Positions 33,114-44,164 of a stretch of 64,000 nucleotides of DNA are shown here, one piece after another (positions within the stretch are counted from its first letter, which is position 1; the number at the start of each line of letters is the position of its first letter). Position numbers and translations under genes: made by a program. The notes beneath the pieces were generated by a model. It was given only the letters and a program-made list of their open reading frames with translations. It did not search any database and was not told the origin of the DNA. This DNA comes from Bradyrhizobium sp. CCBAU 53340 (GTDB lineage Bacteria > Pseudomonadota > Alphaproteobacteria > Rhizobiales > Xanthobacteraceae): positions 868,001-932,000 of the forward strand of contig NZ_CP030055.1 of the NCBI RefSeq assembly GCF_015291645.1, read 5' to 3'.

Positions 33114-34454
33114 TCAGGTGGAAACGGCCATTCGCGCGCTCACCTTGTCGATGATCGCCGGATCTCGCAGCACGGTCGGAGGCGCCATCAGATGATTGAC
33201 CTCGGTCAGCAAACGATGCACGCCGGAATCCTCGATGGCGAGGCGCATCAGCGCGCCGCTGAACTGCATGCGCTTTGCGAAGTCCGCAGGGCGCGCGCCG
33301 CGGGTCTTGTCGTACATGAAGTCGCTCTCCGCCAACGACCATGGCGCGGCCAGAACACTCTGGATAGCTTCGAAGAATGCGCCCGCCAGACCCTCGAGAG
33401 GAGCGGCCGTGCCGACCCGCTCGTTCAGCAGCCGCCGGAGCACACCGACCTCCTGCGCGGCCACCGTCATCCCCTGTCCGTACGCCGGATTGAACCGGCA
33501 AATGACGTCGCCGATCGGAAGCAGCCCCTGTGGGAAGGCGGTCAGCGCCTCGAAGCGTCGACGCCGACTGCTGGGAAAGGCAAAGCGGTGAATGGCCCCG
33601 AGCGGGATCGCATCCTTGAGAGCGTCATAGATGGTCGAGGTGCGGAATGTCTTGGCAAAGGCGATGAACCCGGGCAGGTCTTCCGGCGGACCGTCGTTGT
33701 GCATTCCGTTCAAAGTCACCTGCCAGCTCCCGTTCTCGCACGGGAAAACGAAACCGCCACGACCACTTGCCGGAGCCGGGCGATGAATGACGCCGCGCCA
33801 GGAGCGCGACGCATTCTCTGAAAGCCGGAACAGGCCCGTTCCGTAGACGATGTCGACGCCGATATCCATTTCATCAGGACGGGGAATACCGCAGGCATCG
33901 AGCGACTCCAGCGTCATGTTGCCGCGCGAGGACGCATCGACGATGAGATCGGCGGTGATCTCCCTGGCAGTGCCGGCCTGCTCGTAAGTCAGCCCGGTGA
34001 CGCGCTGACCGTCGGAGAGTTGAAGCTTCGTGACCCGGCACTGCGGTTGCAGATCGATGTTGACTTGCTTTGAAGTCAACGACCGCACGACGAACTCGAG
34101 CAGGGGCCTCGTCATGCACAAGGTATCGAATCCGAAATCCCGCTGTGGCCATGGATCGATCCCTGGCGTCTCGATCAGGATGTCGACTGCGGTCCTGGCC
34201 CGAACGGCGCCTGCAAGCTCGAGCTCACGCTCCAACTCGGGATACAAGCTGAGGAGCTCCAGGAGCCCCGCCTTGAGAAGAACATGGGCCTGCCGGCAAT
34301 GCGGCGTCCCCACGCGCGGTTCGGCGCGATCGGCAAACGCATCGCGTTCCAGTACGGTGACTTTTACGAAATGGGATGACAGCAGTTTTGCCGTCGCGAG
34401 GCCGCCGATGCCTGCTCCAATGACAATGGCATGCGTGCCCAACAATTTGGACAT
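33114..34454 (-). CDS. FAD-dependent monooxygenase/dehydrogenase-like oxidoreductase
   Basis: 446 residues. An N-terminal FAD-binding Rossmann motif HAIVIGAGIGGLATAKLLS (GxGxxG) is followed by VTVLERD with the ribose-binding acidic residue. The second FAD motif LLPIGDVICRFNPAYGQGMT carries the GD motif. The HVLLKAGLLELLSLYPELE segment and overall layout resemble geranylgeranyl-reductase/halogenase-like flavoproteins of the PHBH superfamily. The substrate is unknown. The ATG at 34454 starts the family homology. It is divergent from the alpha/beta hydrolase gene, with 265 bases between their starts. Confidence 0.83.
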   Translation of the reverse strand: MSKLLGTHAIVIGAGIGGLATAKLLSSHFVKVTVLERDAFADRAEPRVGTPHCRQAHVLLKAGLLELLSLYPELERELELAGAVRARTAVDILIETPGIDPWPQRDFGFDTLCMTRPLLEFVVRSLTSKQVNIDLQPQCRVTKLQLSDGQRVTGLTYEQAGTAREITADLIVDASSRGNMTLESLDACGIPRPDEMDIGVDIVYGTGLFRLSENASRSWRGVIHRPAPASGRGGFVFPCENGSWQVTLNGMHNDGPPEDLPGFIAFAKTFRTSTIYDALKDAIPLGAIHRFAFPSSRRRRFEALTAFPQGLLPIGDVICRFNPAYGQGMTVAAQEVGVLRRLLNERVGTAAPLEGLAGAFFEAIQSVLAAPWSLAESDFMYDKTRGARPADFAKRMQFSGALMRLAIEDSGVHRLLTEVNHLMAPPTVLRDPAIIDKVSARMAVST

Positions 34455-34719
34455 TGCAATCTCCACTAAAAATAAGCACGGCGCCCGCGCTTTCGTGCGG
34501 AGCCGGACAATGATCGACAATATGCTCTCAGGTTGATGCACCTTCCCGACAATGTCAATCGGAGCGAGCCGCCGGGAGACGATCTCATCGCAAGGACGCC
34601 CAATCAGGCGTATCCGTTCGGAAAGCGCGCCGGCTATCCCAGGGTATGTCGAGCCGATAAGGTGCGTCTCCAGGCCTCGCGCGCCGTCCGGCCGTCATTT
34701 CCAAGGAAGGATGTGTTCG

Positions 34720-35463
34720 ATGACGATTGTTCTTGTTCACGGAAACCCCGAGACCGCGGCCATATGGGATGATCTGGTGCCACATCTTCGTAGCGGCGAG
34801 GTCGTTCGCTTGTCGCCGCCCGGGTTCGGCTCCCCAATACCTGCGGAGTTCGCGTGCACCACCGATGCTTATCGGGACTGGCTCGCCGGGGAATTGACCA
34901 GACTTCCGCAACCCATCGATCTGATAGGCCACGATTGGGGCGGCGGCCACGTCTTGCGAATCGCGATGGAGCGCTCGGACCTGATCCGGTCGTGGAGCAG
35001 CGACATTCTGGGATGCTTCGATCCTGATTATGTCTGGCATGACCTCGCGCAGGTCTGGCAGACGGAGCAGGTGGGTGAGCAGGCACTTGCGGAAATGGCG
35101 AATGTGCCTGCGCAGGCGCGTATCGAGCGCTTCGTCAGCCTCGGCATGACGCCGGCGATCGCAGCTCGGGTGGTCGCGGGGCGAAATGAGGGTCTGGGCC
35201 GGGCCATCCTGACCCTGTACCGATCAGCTGCTCAGCCCGTCATGCGCGACCTTGGACGTGGATTGCACAATGCCGCTGCGAAGCCGGGCCTAGCCGTCAT
35301 TGCAACGGAGGATGGATATTGTGGCGGCGAGACGCTGGCGCGCCGTTCCGCCGAACGCGCCGGCGCAAAGGTCGCGATTCTGAACGCTGGCCACTGGTGG
35401 ATGTGCCAGCAACCGAAACAGGCAGCAGACGCGATTAATGCGTTCGTGACGAGCTTGAGCTGA
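34720..35463 (+). CDS. alpha/beta-hydrolase
   Basis: 247 residues. The fold starts TIVLVHGNPETAAIWDDLVP (oxyanion HGNP). The nucleophile elbow is IGHDWGGGHVLRIAMERS, with Asp as the nucleophile as in haloalkane dehalogenases and epoxide hydrolases. The catalytic His lies in LNAGHWWMCQQP near the end. The Asp nucleophile distinguishes it from ordinary serine esterases. The start at 34720 (AAGGAAGG about nine bases upstream) begins at the conserved strand; a longer frame from 34552 is not needed. It is divergent from the FAD oxidoreductase gene and could act on its product. Confidence 0.82.
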   Translation: MTIVLVHGNPETAAIWDDLVPHLRSGEVVRLSPPGFGSPIPAEFACTTDAYRDWLAGELTRLPQPIDLIGHDWGGGHVLRIAMERSDLIRSWSSDILGCFDPDYVWHDLAQVWQTEQVGEQALAEMANVPAQARIERFVSLGMTPAIAARVVAGRNEGLGRAILTLYRSAAQPVMRDLGRGLHNAAAKPGLAVIATEDGYCGGETLARRSAERAGAKVAILNAGHWWMCQQPKQAADAINAFVTSLS

Positions 35464-35511
35464 CGGCCATTCTCGTTGGGGCAGTCATCCTCGAACGGAC
35501 CAAAGGCGCCG

Positions 35512-35700
35512 CTTGATCCCGCATGCCGCGACGATGACATCATGCACCTGTTTTGCCCGACGAGTCAAATCGATTTGCGGTTTTCAGAAATTTCTGACAA
35601 CAAGCCCAATCGCGATAATTGCTTGCCCGCGCTGCAGGCCGTTGATTTCGCTAGGCCCGGCTACTGTGCATGGGGTTGTTTCGCGCTTTGCGGGGTAGCC
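35512..35700. repeat. probable degenerate dispersed repeat
   Basis: Sequence reading HLFCPTSQIDLRF on the plus strand, followed by GTGCATGGGGTTGTTTCG, resembles a dispersed element frequent in Bradyrhizobium-type genomes. Recognised from memory of the peptide it encodes; boundaries are approximate. Confidence 0.35.
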
Positions 35701-35734
35701 ATGATGGCTTCAGGCGAGATCCGACTTTCGCCCG

Positions 35735-37756
<2,022 letters not shown>

Positions 37757-37974
37757 GGGGGCAAGGGATAAGACTCTGGCCCCCCGAATTCAACCGGCGG
37801 GAGCGTGAAAGATGCCGGTTCCGTGGCCGTTTGGGCGCATTAACCCTTCGCCAGCGCCCGCCGGAGCTCGCCGCCGTGGCCGGCTCGCCGCAGTGCCCTC
37901 AGTTATGTGATGCCATCCACAGACCGGCCGGCCGCGCTTTGCCCATCCTCCCGTCAGTTTCAAGGGAGAGACCC

Positions 37975-38163
37975 ATGTTCTTTCTGATCGACGCATTGCT
38001 GGCTCTGACGATCCTGTTTTTCCTCTTTCTGCCGATCTGCGATCGCAGGACGGTGCGGATGCGGCTCCGCATGCTCTGCGCATTGCTGGCGCTGTTCTCG
38101 GTCTCCGCCACGCATACGCATGTTGCCCCGGTGCAGCTCGCGGGTCTTGTCGCCACGCATTGA
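37975..38163 (+). CDS. small membrane protein, 62 residues
   Basis: MFFLIDALLALTILFFLFLP is a single N-terminal membrane helix, followed by the basic RRTVRMRLRMLC, a second weakly hydrophobic stretch (ALLALFSVSA), and a His-containing tail (THTHVAPVQLAGLVATH). An excellent Shine-Dalgarno sequence, AAGGGAG, precedes the ATG at 37975, which argues for real translation. The family is not recognised. The upstream open frame to 37831 is not needed. Confidence 0.6.
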   Translation: MFFLIDALLALTILFFLFLPICDRRTVRMRLRMLCALLALFSVSATHTHVAPVQLAGLVATH

Positions 38164-38301
38164 GTGGTCCCGCCAGCGGTTCATTCATAGGAACCATCTG
38201 CCTTCCCTCACATTCTGACCTAAGGGATCGTGGCGGGCCCGGCGTGCGCGCGCCCGTGCCCAGGATCTGCCTCGATATTCGCCTCGGGCGATGGGGGAAC
38301 T

Positions 38302-38466
38302 GTGAGTACAGTCATAGAGAACTTGCTGTCGCGTAAGCAGAAGCTTGTCGAACAGCTCGACAAGGCGCAGTCGGTCGAGGACCGCGACAAAATTGAGCAC
38401 CAGCTCGAACAGATCAACACCGCGCTGGATTTTCTGGACAGGCCGGGATCGAAGGGCGGGGAATAG
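38302..38466 (+). CDS. small coiled-coil protein, 54 residues
   Basis: The start is GTG at 38302 preceded by GGGGAA. The product (STVIENLLSRKQKLVEQLDK, AQSVEDRDKIEHQLEQINTA, then LDFLDR) is a near-continuous amphipathic helix with heptad-like spacing, so a coiled-coil dimer is likely. The function is unknown; comparable short helical proteins occur widely in Rhizobiales. It ends six bases before the convergent GntR gene ends. Confidence 0.6.
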   Translation: MSTVIENLLSRKQKLVEQLDKAQSVEDRDKIEHQLEQINTALDFLDRPGSKGGE

Positions 38467-38472
38467 AACCGC

Positions 38473-39153
38473 TCAATTCGCCGCCGGCGTCTCGACCTTC
38501 AAGGCCTTGGCGTAGACCACGCCCGAATTGGTGATGTGCGTCGTCATCGCCGCTTCAAACGCCGCGAAATCCCCGCGTGCGAACAGATCGCGCAGCTTGC
38601 GGTGCTCGTCGAATGACGAGCGGGTGCGCACGTCGATCGGCGAGGTGAGGTTGGTGCGCAGCGCGGCGACGCGCCCCGAGACGAGCTGATAGGATTCGAC
38701 GAGATAGCGATTGCCGCAATGCGCGAACAGGCCCTCGTGAAAGGCGGCGTCGGCGCGGCCATAGGCGATGTTGTCCTTGGCCTCGACCGCCGGCTCCATC
38801 GCCGCGATCGCCTCGTTCAGCGTCGCGACGGCACCCATGCGGTCGTGGCGAAAGGCGAGCTCCGCGGCCTTTGGTTCGAGCGCGATGCGGAAGGTGCAGA
38901 GCGCCTCGATGTCCTCGGCGCTCGGCGTGAATACAAAACTGCCGACTTGTGGCCGGATCACCACCAGCCCCTGTGCCTGCAGCTGGCCCATCGCCTCGCG
39001 TACCGGCGTGCGGCTGACGCCGAAGGAATTGGCCACCATCTCCTCCGCGATGGCGGCGCCGAGCGCGAACTCGCCGTCGATGATCGCCTGCCGCAACCGC
39101 AGCATCACCCGCTGTGACAGCGATTTCGGCGCATCGAGCTTGAGCGATCGCAT
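38473..39153 (-). CDS. GntR-family (FCD subfamily) transcriptional regulator
   Basis: 226 residues. The winged helix at about 10-75 (LSQRVMLRLRQAIIDGEFAL, VSRTPVREAMGQLQAQGLV) is followed by an FCD ligand-binding domain with the metal/effector residues in FRIALEPKAAELA, DAAFHEGLFAHCGN and SFDEHRKLRDLFARGD. FCD regulators usually sense organic acids or sugar acids made or used by adjacent enzymes. It lies nine bases after the FAD-linked dehydrogenase gene and is in its operon. A palindrome at 40648-40666 upstream of that operon is its likely operator. Confidence 0.9.
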   Translation of the reverse strand: MRSLKLDAPKSLSQRVMLRLRQAIIDGEFALGAAIAEEMVANSFGVSRTPVREAMGQLQAQGLVVIRPQVGSFVFTPSAEDIEALCTFRIALEPKAAELAFRHDRMGAVATLNEAIAAMEPAVEAKDNIAYGRADAAFHEGLFAHCGNRYLVESYQLVSGRVAALRTNLTSPIDVRTRSSFDEHRKLRDLFARGDFAAFEAAMTTHITNSGVVYAKALKVETPAAN

Positions 39154-39162
39154 TGGGCGCTC

Positions 39163-40575
39163 TCAGATGACCTTGCCGGGGTTGAGCAGATGATCAGGAT
39201 CGAGCGCGGCCTTCAGCGTCCGCATCAAGGCGATCTCCGCCTCGCTGCGGGCGTGTCCAAGCCATCTCTTCTTCAACGTGCCGATGCCGTGCTCGGCGGA
39301 GACGCTGCCGCCCATGTCGCGCACGAGGCCGTAGATGATCTCGTCCATCTCTTCCTTCGGCTGTTGCTCGACCGGAAGCCCTGTGACCCAGGACACGAGA
39401 TGCAGATTGCCATCGCCGATATGGCCGTAATAGACGCTCTCGCAGCCCTTGATGCCGTCAGCGAGCGCCGCCTTGCAGCGCGTGGCGAACTCGTCCATCC
39501 GCGCCACCGCTAATCCAATGTCGTAGGAGATGTGCGGTCCCAGCACCTGGCCGAACTCCGCGCAGATGTCGCGCACGCGCCAGAACGCTTGCGTCTGCGC
39601 CAGCGATTGTGCCACCGCGGCGTCGACCAGCAGCCCGCGCTCCATCAGTTCTTCGAGCCAGGCCTGGAAGCGCGGCGCATCGACGCTCTCGTCGGTGCCC
39701 TGCGCTTCGACCAGCACGTAGAGGCCCCGGCCGGCGGCGACCGGCGGCTTGACGCCGGCGCGATTCGTGATCACGTCCCAATAGTCCGGCCACATCACCT
39801 CGAACGCCGACAGCAGAGGGCCGAGCCCGCTGCGCGCGGCGCCGAGCAATTCGATCACCGCGGCATAGTTCTTCAGCGCGCAGAGCGCGGCCATGGTCGA
39901 ACGCGGCTTCGGGAATAGTTTCAGCGCCACGCGGGTGATGATGCCGAGCGTGCCTTCCGAGCCGATGAAGAGGTGCTTGAGATCATAGCCGGCATTGTTC
40001 TTCATCAGCTTGTTGAGGCTCGTGATGATGGTGCCGTCGGGCAGCACCACTTCGAGACCGAGCACCAGCTCGCGGGTCATGCCGTAGCGGATCACGCGAT
40101 TGCCGCCGGCATTGGTCGAGAGATTGCCGCCGATGGCGCAGGACCCGCGCGAGCCGAGGTCGAGCGGAAAGAAGAAGCCGGCCTCATCGGCTGCTTTCTG
40201 AATCGTCTCCAGCGGCGTGCCTGCTTTCACCGTCATCGTCATCGAGGCGGGATCGATCTCTTCGATGCCGCTCATGCGCTCCAGCGAGATCGCGACCCAG
40301 CCGGCTTCGGGCGCGGCGCCGCGACACAGTCCGGTCAATCCGCCCTGCGGCACGAAGGGCAGGCGTGCCTGGCGGCAGGTCGCAATCGCATCGGCGACGC
40401 CCTGCGCGTTCCGCGGGCGGATCACTGCCAGTGGCGTCTGCGGAAGGCTCGCGCTCCAGTCGTTGCAATTGCGTGCGGGCACGTCGCCGTCGGTCAGAAC
40501 GGCCGCGTCACCGAGCTTGTCGCGCAGCGCTGCGAGCAATGCGTCGGGCGGTGCGACGGGCGTCACCATGTCCAT
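39163..40575 (-). CDS. FAD-binding 2-hydroxyacid dehydrogenase (GlcD/D-2-hydroxyglutarate dehydrogenase-like)
   Basis: 470 residues of the FAD_binding_4/FAD-oxidase_C family. The FAD-binding part shows PFVPQGGLTGLCRGAAP and GSRGSCAIGGNLSTNAGGNR. The substrate domain contains the metal ligands YYGHIGDGNLHLVSW and the late SAEHGIGTLKKRWL. Such flavoenzymes oxidise D-lactate, glycolate or D-2-hydroxyglutarate, delivering electrons to a quinone or ETF; the true substrate is not visible. The ATG at 40575 (then a second Met two codons on) precedes the domain; the longer frame to 40665 would cross the operator. It is co-directional with the GntR gene and divergent from the DapA-family gene. Confidence 0.88.
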   Translation of the reverse strand: MDMVTPVAPPDALLAALRDKLGDAAVLTDGDVPARNCNDWSASLPQTPLAVIRPRNAQGVADAIATCRQARLPFVPQGGLTGLCRGAAPEAGWVAISLERMSGIEEIDPASMTMTVKAGTPLETIQKAADEAGFFFPLDLGSRGSCAIGGNLSTNAGGNRVIRYGMTRELVLGLEVVLPDGTIITSLNKLMKNNAGYDLKHLFIGSEGTLGIITRVALKLFPKPRSTMAALCALKNYAAVIELLGAARSGLGPLLSAFEVMWPDYWDVITNRAGVKPPVAAGRGLYVLVEAQGTDESVDAPRFQAWLEELMERGLLVDAAVAQSLAQTQAFWRVRDICAEFGQVLGPHISYDIGLAVARMDEFATRCKAALADGIKGCESVYYGHIGDGNLHLVSWVTGLPVEQQPKEEMDEIIYGLVRDMGGSVSAEHGIGTLKKRWLGHARSEAEIALMRTLKAALDPDHLLNPGKVI

Positions 40576-40647
40576 GAGAGACCTCTTGCAGATCTGGCCG
40601 GGGCGGGCGCCCGAGGCGGGCCCCTTCCGGTGGGGAATTGCATCCTT

Positions 40648-40666
40648 CTTGTATGTAAGGTACAAG
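40648..40666. promoter_or_regulatory. candidate operator for the GntR regulator
   Basis: CTTGTATGTAAGGTACAAG has perfect arms CTTGTA/TACAAG around seven bases. It lies between the divergent dehydrogenase (start 40575) and DapA-family (start about 40757) genes. TTGTA-N-TACAA-type palindromes fit FCD/GntR operators. Confidence 0.55.
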
Positions 40667-40756
40667 ATAAAAAGTAAAGCAAAAACAAGGCTCCGATCGC
40701 CCTCGAAGATCGTTATGGATCAGGGACTTATTCGGGCCGCAACAATGGATAGTGCT

Positions 40757-41641
40757 ATGACGGAGGCAATTCGCGGGTTCTGGGTGGCGTCGGCGACGCC
40801 GTTGGCGATGGATGGCAGCGTGGACGCCGCCAAGCTTGCCGCTCATGCCAAGAGTCTCTTCGGCAAGGGCGTGGACGGCGTCGTGCTGTTCGGCACCACC
40901 GGCGAGGGCACCTCCTTCAACGTCACCGAACGCATCGCCACCATCGAAGCCGTGCTCAAGGCCGGCGTACCGGCGGAGCGCATCGGCATCGGCGGCGGCT
41001 TTCCCGCCATCAGCGACAGCATCGCGCTGACGCGCGCCGTGCTCGGCCTCGGTCTGCGGCACGTGCTGGTTCTGCCGCCCTATTTCGATCGCAGCGTCAC
41101 GCCCGCCGGTATCGAAGACGCGTTCGCCGCGATTATCGACGCTGTCGCCGACGATCGTCTACGTGCCTATCTCTATCACATCCCGCAGATCTCGGGCGTC
41201 GCGATCCCGACAAGCGTTGCCGCGAACCTGCGCAAGCTTTACGGCAAGGTGGTTGCGGGTCTCAAGGACTCCAGCGGCGACTTCAAGCAGTTCCAGGCAT
41301 TCCGTGCCGCCGCGCCCGAGCTCGCCATTACCGTCGGCAACGAAACCGACATCGCGCGCGCGATCGCTGGCGGCGGCGCCGGCACCATTTGCGGCATGGC
41401 CAACATCGCGCCGGAGCTGGTCAAGGCGATGATCGACGGCAAGGATGTCGAAGCGCGCATGCAGGCTGCGGTCGACATCGTGGTGAAATCGCCATCCTTT
41501 CTCCCGACGCTGAAGGCCATTCTCGCCGCGCAGACCGGCGATGCCGGCTGGCTGCGCGTGCGGCCGCCACTGCGTGCATTGTCAGACGGTGCTGCCCTCA
41601 AGGCAAAGCTCGACGAGCTGACCAGCCCCGCGATCGCCTGA
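40757..41641 (+). CDS. DapA-family (dihydrodipicolinate synthase-like) aldolase/lyase
   Basis: 294-residue class I aldolase-superfamily enzyme. The pyruvate-type motif GTTGEG is at residues 46-51, the active-site Tyr is Tyr140 in YLYHIPQ, and the Schiff-base Lys is Lys170 in GLKDSSGD. These residues indicate an active lyase or aldolase, but the genuine dapA is not implied. Its place opposite a 2-hydroxyacid dehydrogenase and a GntR/FCD regulator points to catabolism of a sugar acid or hydroxyacid. In-frame ATGs at 40745 and 40715 are alternatives; no clear ribosome site separates them. Confidence 0.87.
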   Translation: MTEAIRGFWVASATPLAMDGSVDAAKLAAHAKSLFGKGVDGVVLFGTTGEGTSFNVTERIATIEAVLKAGVPAERIGIGGGFPAISDSIALTRAVLGLGLRHVLVLPPYFDRSVTPAGIEDAFAAIIDAVADDRLRAYLYHIPQISGVAIPTSVAANLRKLYGKVVAGLKDSSGDFKQFQAFRAAAPELAITVGNETDIARAIAGGGAGTICGMANIAPELVKAMIDGKDVEARMQAAVDIVVKSPSFLPTLKAILAAQTGDAGWLRVRPPLRALSDGAALKAKLDELTSPAIA

Positions 41642-41718
41642 GATCCCAGCAATGCTGCGACACGTCGCCGCGAATTCGCGCGCGGCGTGTCGCGATGGCC
41701 ATTCGACGCTGGTCTCAG

Positions 41719-41749
41719 TCTAGAACGATTCAACACTAGAGCTATTCAA
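41719..41749 (+). promoter_or_regulatory. iron-box-like direct repeats upstream of the TonB receptor
   Basis: TAGAACGATTCAA (41721-41733) and TAGAGCTATTCAA (41737-41749) are direct repeats with a 16-bp pitch. Their form TAGAA-N3-TTC resembles the iron control element bound by Irr in Bradyrhizobium. They sit about 80-110 bases before the receptor start, a plausible place for iron-dependent control. Confidence 0.45.
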
Positions 41750-41828
41750 GTCCACCCACGGTTCTCTTCATTCGCAGCCGCTGCTAGATGCGCTCGCGTC
41801 AATGCTGTGATTTGGAAGTGAATCGAAA

Positions 41829-44162
41829 GTGCGTGCCTCTGTGGATGGCCTTCGCGTCAGCGGTCATCGAATTCGCGCCGGCAAGTGCCGCGCAAGCCTT
41901 CTCATCGGAGCGGCCGTGCTGCTCGCCGAATACCCGTCCAGCACGACCGTCGCGGAAGCGCAAACGGCGCTGCCGCCGGTGAACGTAGATGCCCCGACGC
42001 AGCGGCCGAAGCCGTCGCGCGCGTCGCTGCCGTCGCAGCGACGGACACAGGCGGTTGTACGCCGTAGCCCAACGGCTGCTCCACCTGCGTCCCCGACATT
42101 GTCCGAACGTGCTGCGGCAGACGCTGCCGCACAACAGGCCGCCAAGCTCGGCTATCGCGCGATGCCAAGCGCGAGCACGCTGCGTTCGGGCGCATCGCCG
42201 CTCGATACGTCGCAATCCGTCAACGTCGTGCCAGCACAAGTCCTGAAGGATCAGTTGCCGCGCAACATCGACGATGCGCTGGTCAACATCAGCGGCGTCA
42301 CCCAGACCAACACGCTCGCCGGCACCCAGGACGCGGTGATCCGCCGTGGCTTCGGTGACAATCGCGACGGCTCGATCATGCGCAACGGCATGCCGTTGGT
42401 GCAGGGGCGCAGCCTCAACGCGGCCGTCGACAGTGTCGAGGTGCTGAAGGGGCCGGCCTCGCTGCTCTACGGCATCATGGATCCCGGCGGAATCGTCAAC
42501 ACGATCAGCAAGCGTCCGGAGCTCTACCGGCACGGCTCGGTCACGCTGCTTGGATCGACCTACGCCAACAACCGCAACGGTGCCGACGGCACGCTCGACG
42601 TCACCGGTCCGATCGGCAACAGTGGTCTTGCCTATCGCTTCATCGGTTACGGCGTCAGCGAGGATTACTGGCGCAATTTCGGCCGCCATCGTGAAATGCT
42701 GATGAACCCATCGCTCGCCTGGTATGGCGAGACCACGACGGTCCAGCTCACCTATGAGCATCGCGAGTTCATCACTCCGTTCGATCGCGGCACCGCTTTC
42801 GTCAAAGGCGCGCCGCTGGCGATCCCTGCGACGCGCCGGCTCGACGAGCCCTTCAACAACATGTGGGGCACGTCCGACCTGGTGCAGGGCTCGATCGAGC
42901 AGAAGCTCGACGACACCTGGAAGGTCACGGCGGCCTACAGCTACAACACCGAAACCTACAGCGCCAACCAGCTCCGCATCACCGGCGTCAATGCCGCGAC
43001 CGGCGTCGAGACCCGCAGCAATGACGGCACCCAGAACTCGCTGAGCAACGCCAGCTACGGCACCTCCTATGTGCAGGGCGACGTGTGGGCTGGCGGCTTC
43101 CGCAACGAGATCCTGTTCGGCGGCGAGGCGCTGTATCGCACCATCGATCGCCGCGATCTGATCCGCCAAGCGACGCCGAGCTTCAATTTCTACAATCCCG
43201 TCTACGGGCTGGTCACACCGGGTACGACCGTTTCGGCTGTCGATAGCGAGCAGACCGACAAGCTCGGCACGCGTGGCTTCTTCGCCCAGGACACGTTGCA
43301 TCTGACCAACTGGCTATCCGTGGTGGCCGGCCTGCGCTGGATGCAATACGAGCAACTCGCCGGAAAGGGCCGGCCTGTCTTCATCACCAACACCAACCTG
43401 GCCGGTGACAAGGTGCTGCCGCTTGGTGGCGTCATCATCAAGTTGAACGAAGAGCTCTCCTATTACGTGAGTTATACGCAATCGCTGAAGCCGACTTCGA
43501 CCATTGCGGCGTTCACCGGTGCTCCGGCCGGCTTCGTCGTCGACTCCACCATCGCGCCCGAAGAGGGAACGCAGTGGGAGACCGGCCTGAAATTCGACGT
43601 CAACAAGCGTCTGTCGGGCACTGTGGCGGTCTACGACATCCAGAAGAAAAACGTGCTGGTGGTCGATGACCTCGGCGGCGGCAACAAGGCAGCGCGTACC
43701 TCGGGCGCTGCGCGGTCGCGCGGTGTCGAGCTGGACGTCACCGGCAGGCTGACGGATGAATGGAGCATGATCGTCAGCTACGGCTATACCGACGCGCGCC
43801 TGATCAACGATCCCCTCGTCGGCGACGCAAAACTGCTGAACGTCGCAATGAATACGGCATCGCTCTATCTCGTCTACGATTTCGGCGACCGGCTGCCAGG
43901 GCGCCTGCGGCTTGGCGGCGGCGCGCATTATGTCGGTGATCGGCCGGGCGACTCCGCCAACACCTTCTTCCTGCCGGCCTACACCGTTGCCGACATCTTC
44001 GCGACCTACGACACCAGGATCGACAAGGTGCCTGTCACCTATCAGTTCAACGTCAAGAATCTGTTCGACAAGGTCTACTACACCTCCACCACGGGGAGCG
44101 CGCTGAACGTCGCGATGGGCGATGGCCGTCGCATCTCGCTGTCGGCGACGGTGAAGTTCTAG
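41829..44162 (+). CDS. TonB-dependent siderophore receptor (FegA/FhuA-like)
   Basis: 777-residue outer-membrane receptor. A basic N-terminus with signal-like segment (about 20-45) is followed by a TonB-box-like ALPPVNVDAP, the plug domain (about 115-260: PRNIDDALVNISGVTQTNT, RRGFGDNRDGSIMRNGMPL, VEVLKGPASLLYGIMDPGG) and a 22-strand-type barrel that ends in the C-terminal Phe. The plug and the pairing with a PepSY membrane protein match the ferrichrome receptor of the fegAB operon of B. japonicum; the ligand is inferred from that likeness. The GTG at 41829 starts the frame. Iron-box-like repeats lie upstream. The next gene begins two bases after the stop. Confidence 0.88.
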   Translation: MRASVDGLRVSGHRIRAGKCRASLLIGAAVLLAEYPSSTTVAEAQTALPPVNVDAPTQRPKPSRASLPSQRRTQAVVRRSPTAAPPASPTLSERAAADAAAQQAAKLGYRAMPSASTLRSGASPLDTSQSVNVVPAQVLKDQLPRNIDDALVNISGVTQTNTLAGTQDAVIRRGFGDNRDGSIMRNGMPLVQGRSLNAAVDSVEVLKGPASLLYGIMDPGGIVNTISKRPELYRHGSVTLLGSTYANNRNGADGTLDVTGPIGNSGLAYRFIGYGVSEDYWRNFGRHREMLMNPSLAWYGETTTVQLTYEHREFITPFDRGTAFVKGAPLAIPATRRLDEPFNNMWGTSDLVQGSIEQKLDDTWKVTAAYSYNTETYSANQLRITGVNAATGVETRSNDGTQNSLSNASYGTSYVQGDVWAGGFRNEILFGGEALYRTIDRRDLIRQATPSFNFYNPVYGLVTPGTTVSAVDSEQTDKLGTRGFFAQDTLHLTNWLSVVAGLRWMQYEQLAGKGRPVFITNTNLAGDKVLPLGGVIIKLNEELSYYVSYTQSLKPTSTIAAFTGAPAGFVVDSTIAPEEGTQWETGLKFDVNKRLSGTVAVYDIQKKNVLVVDDLGGGNKAARTSGAARSRGVELDVTGRLTDEWSMIVSYGYTDARLINDPLVGDAKLLNVAMNTASLYLVYDFGDRLPGRLRLGGGAHYVGDRPGDSANTFFLPAYTVADIFATYDTRIDKVPVTYQFNVKNLFDKVYYTSTTGSALNVAMGDGRRISLSATVKF

Positions 44163-44164
44163 CC

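Noticed and set aside
41799..43301. 500-codon open frame opposite the TonB receptor
   Set aside because: The receptor on the other strand has clear plug, barrel and C-terminal Phe signatures; the antisense product is Arg/Ala/Asp-rich with no domain.
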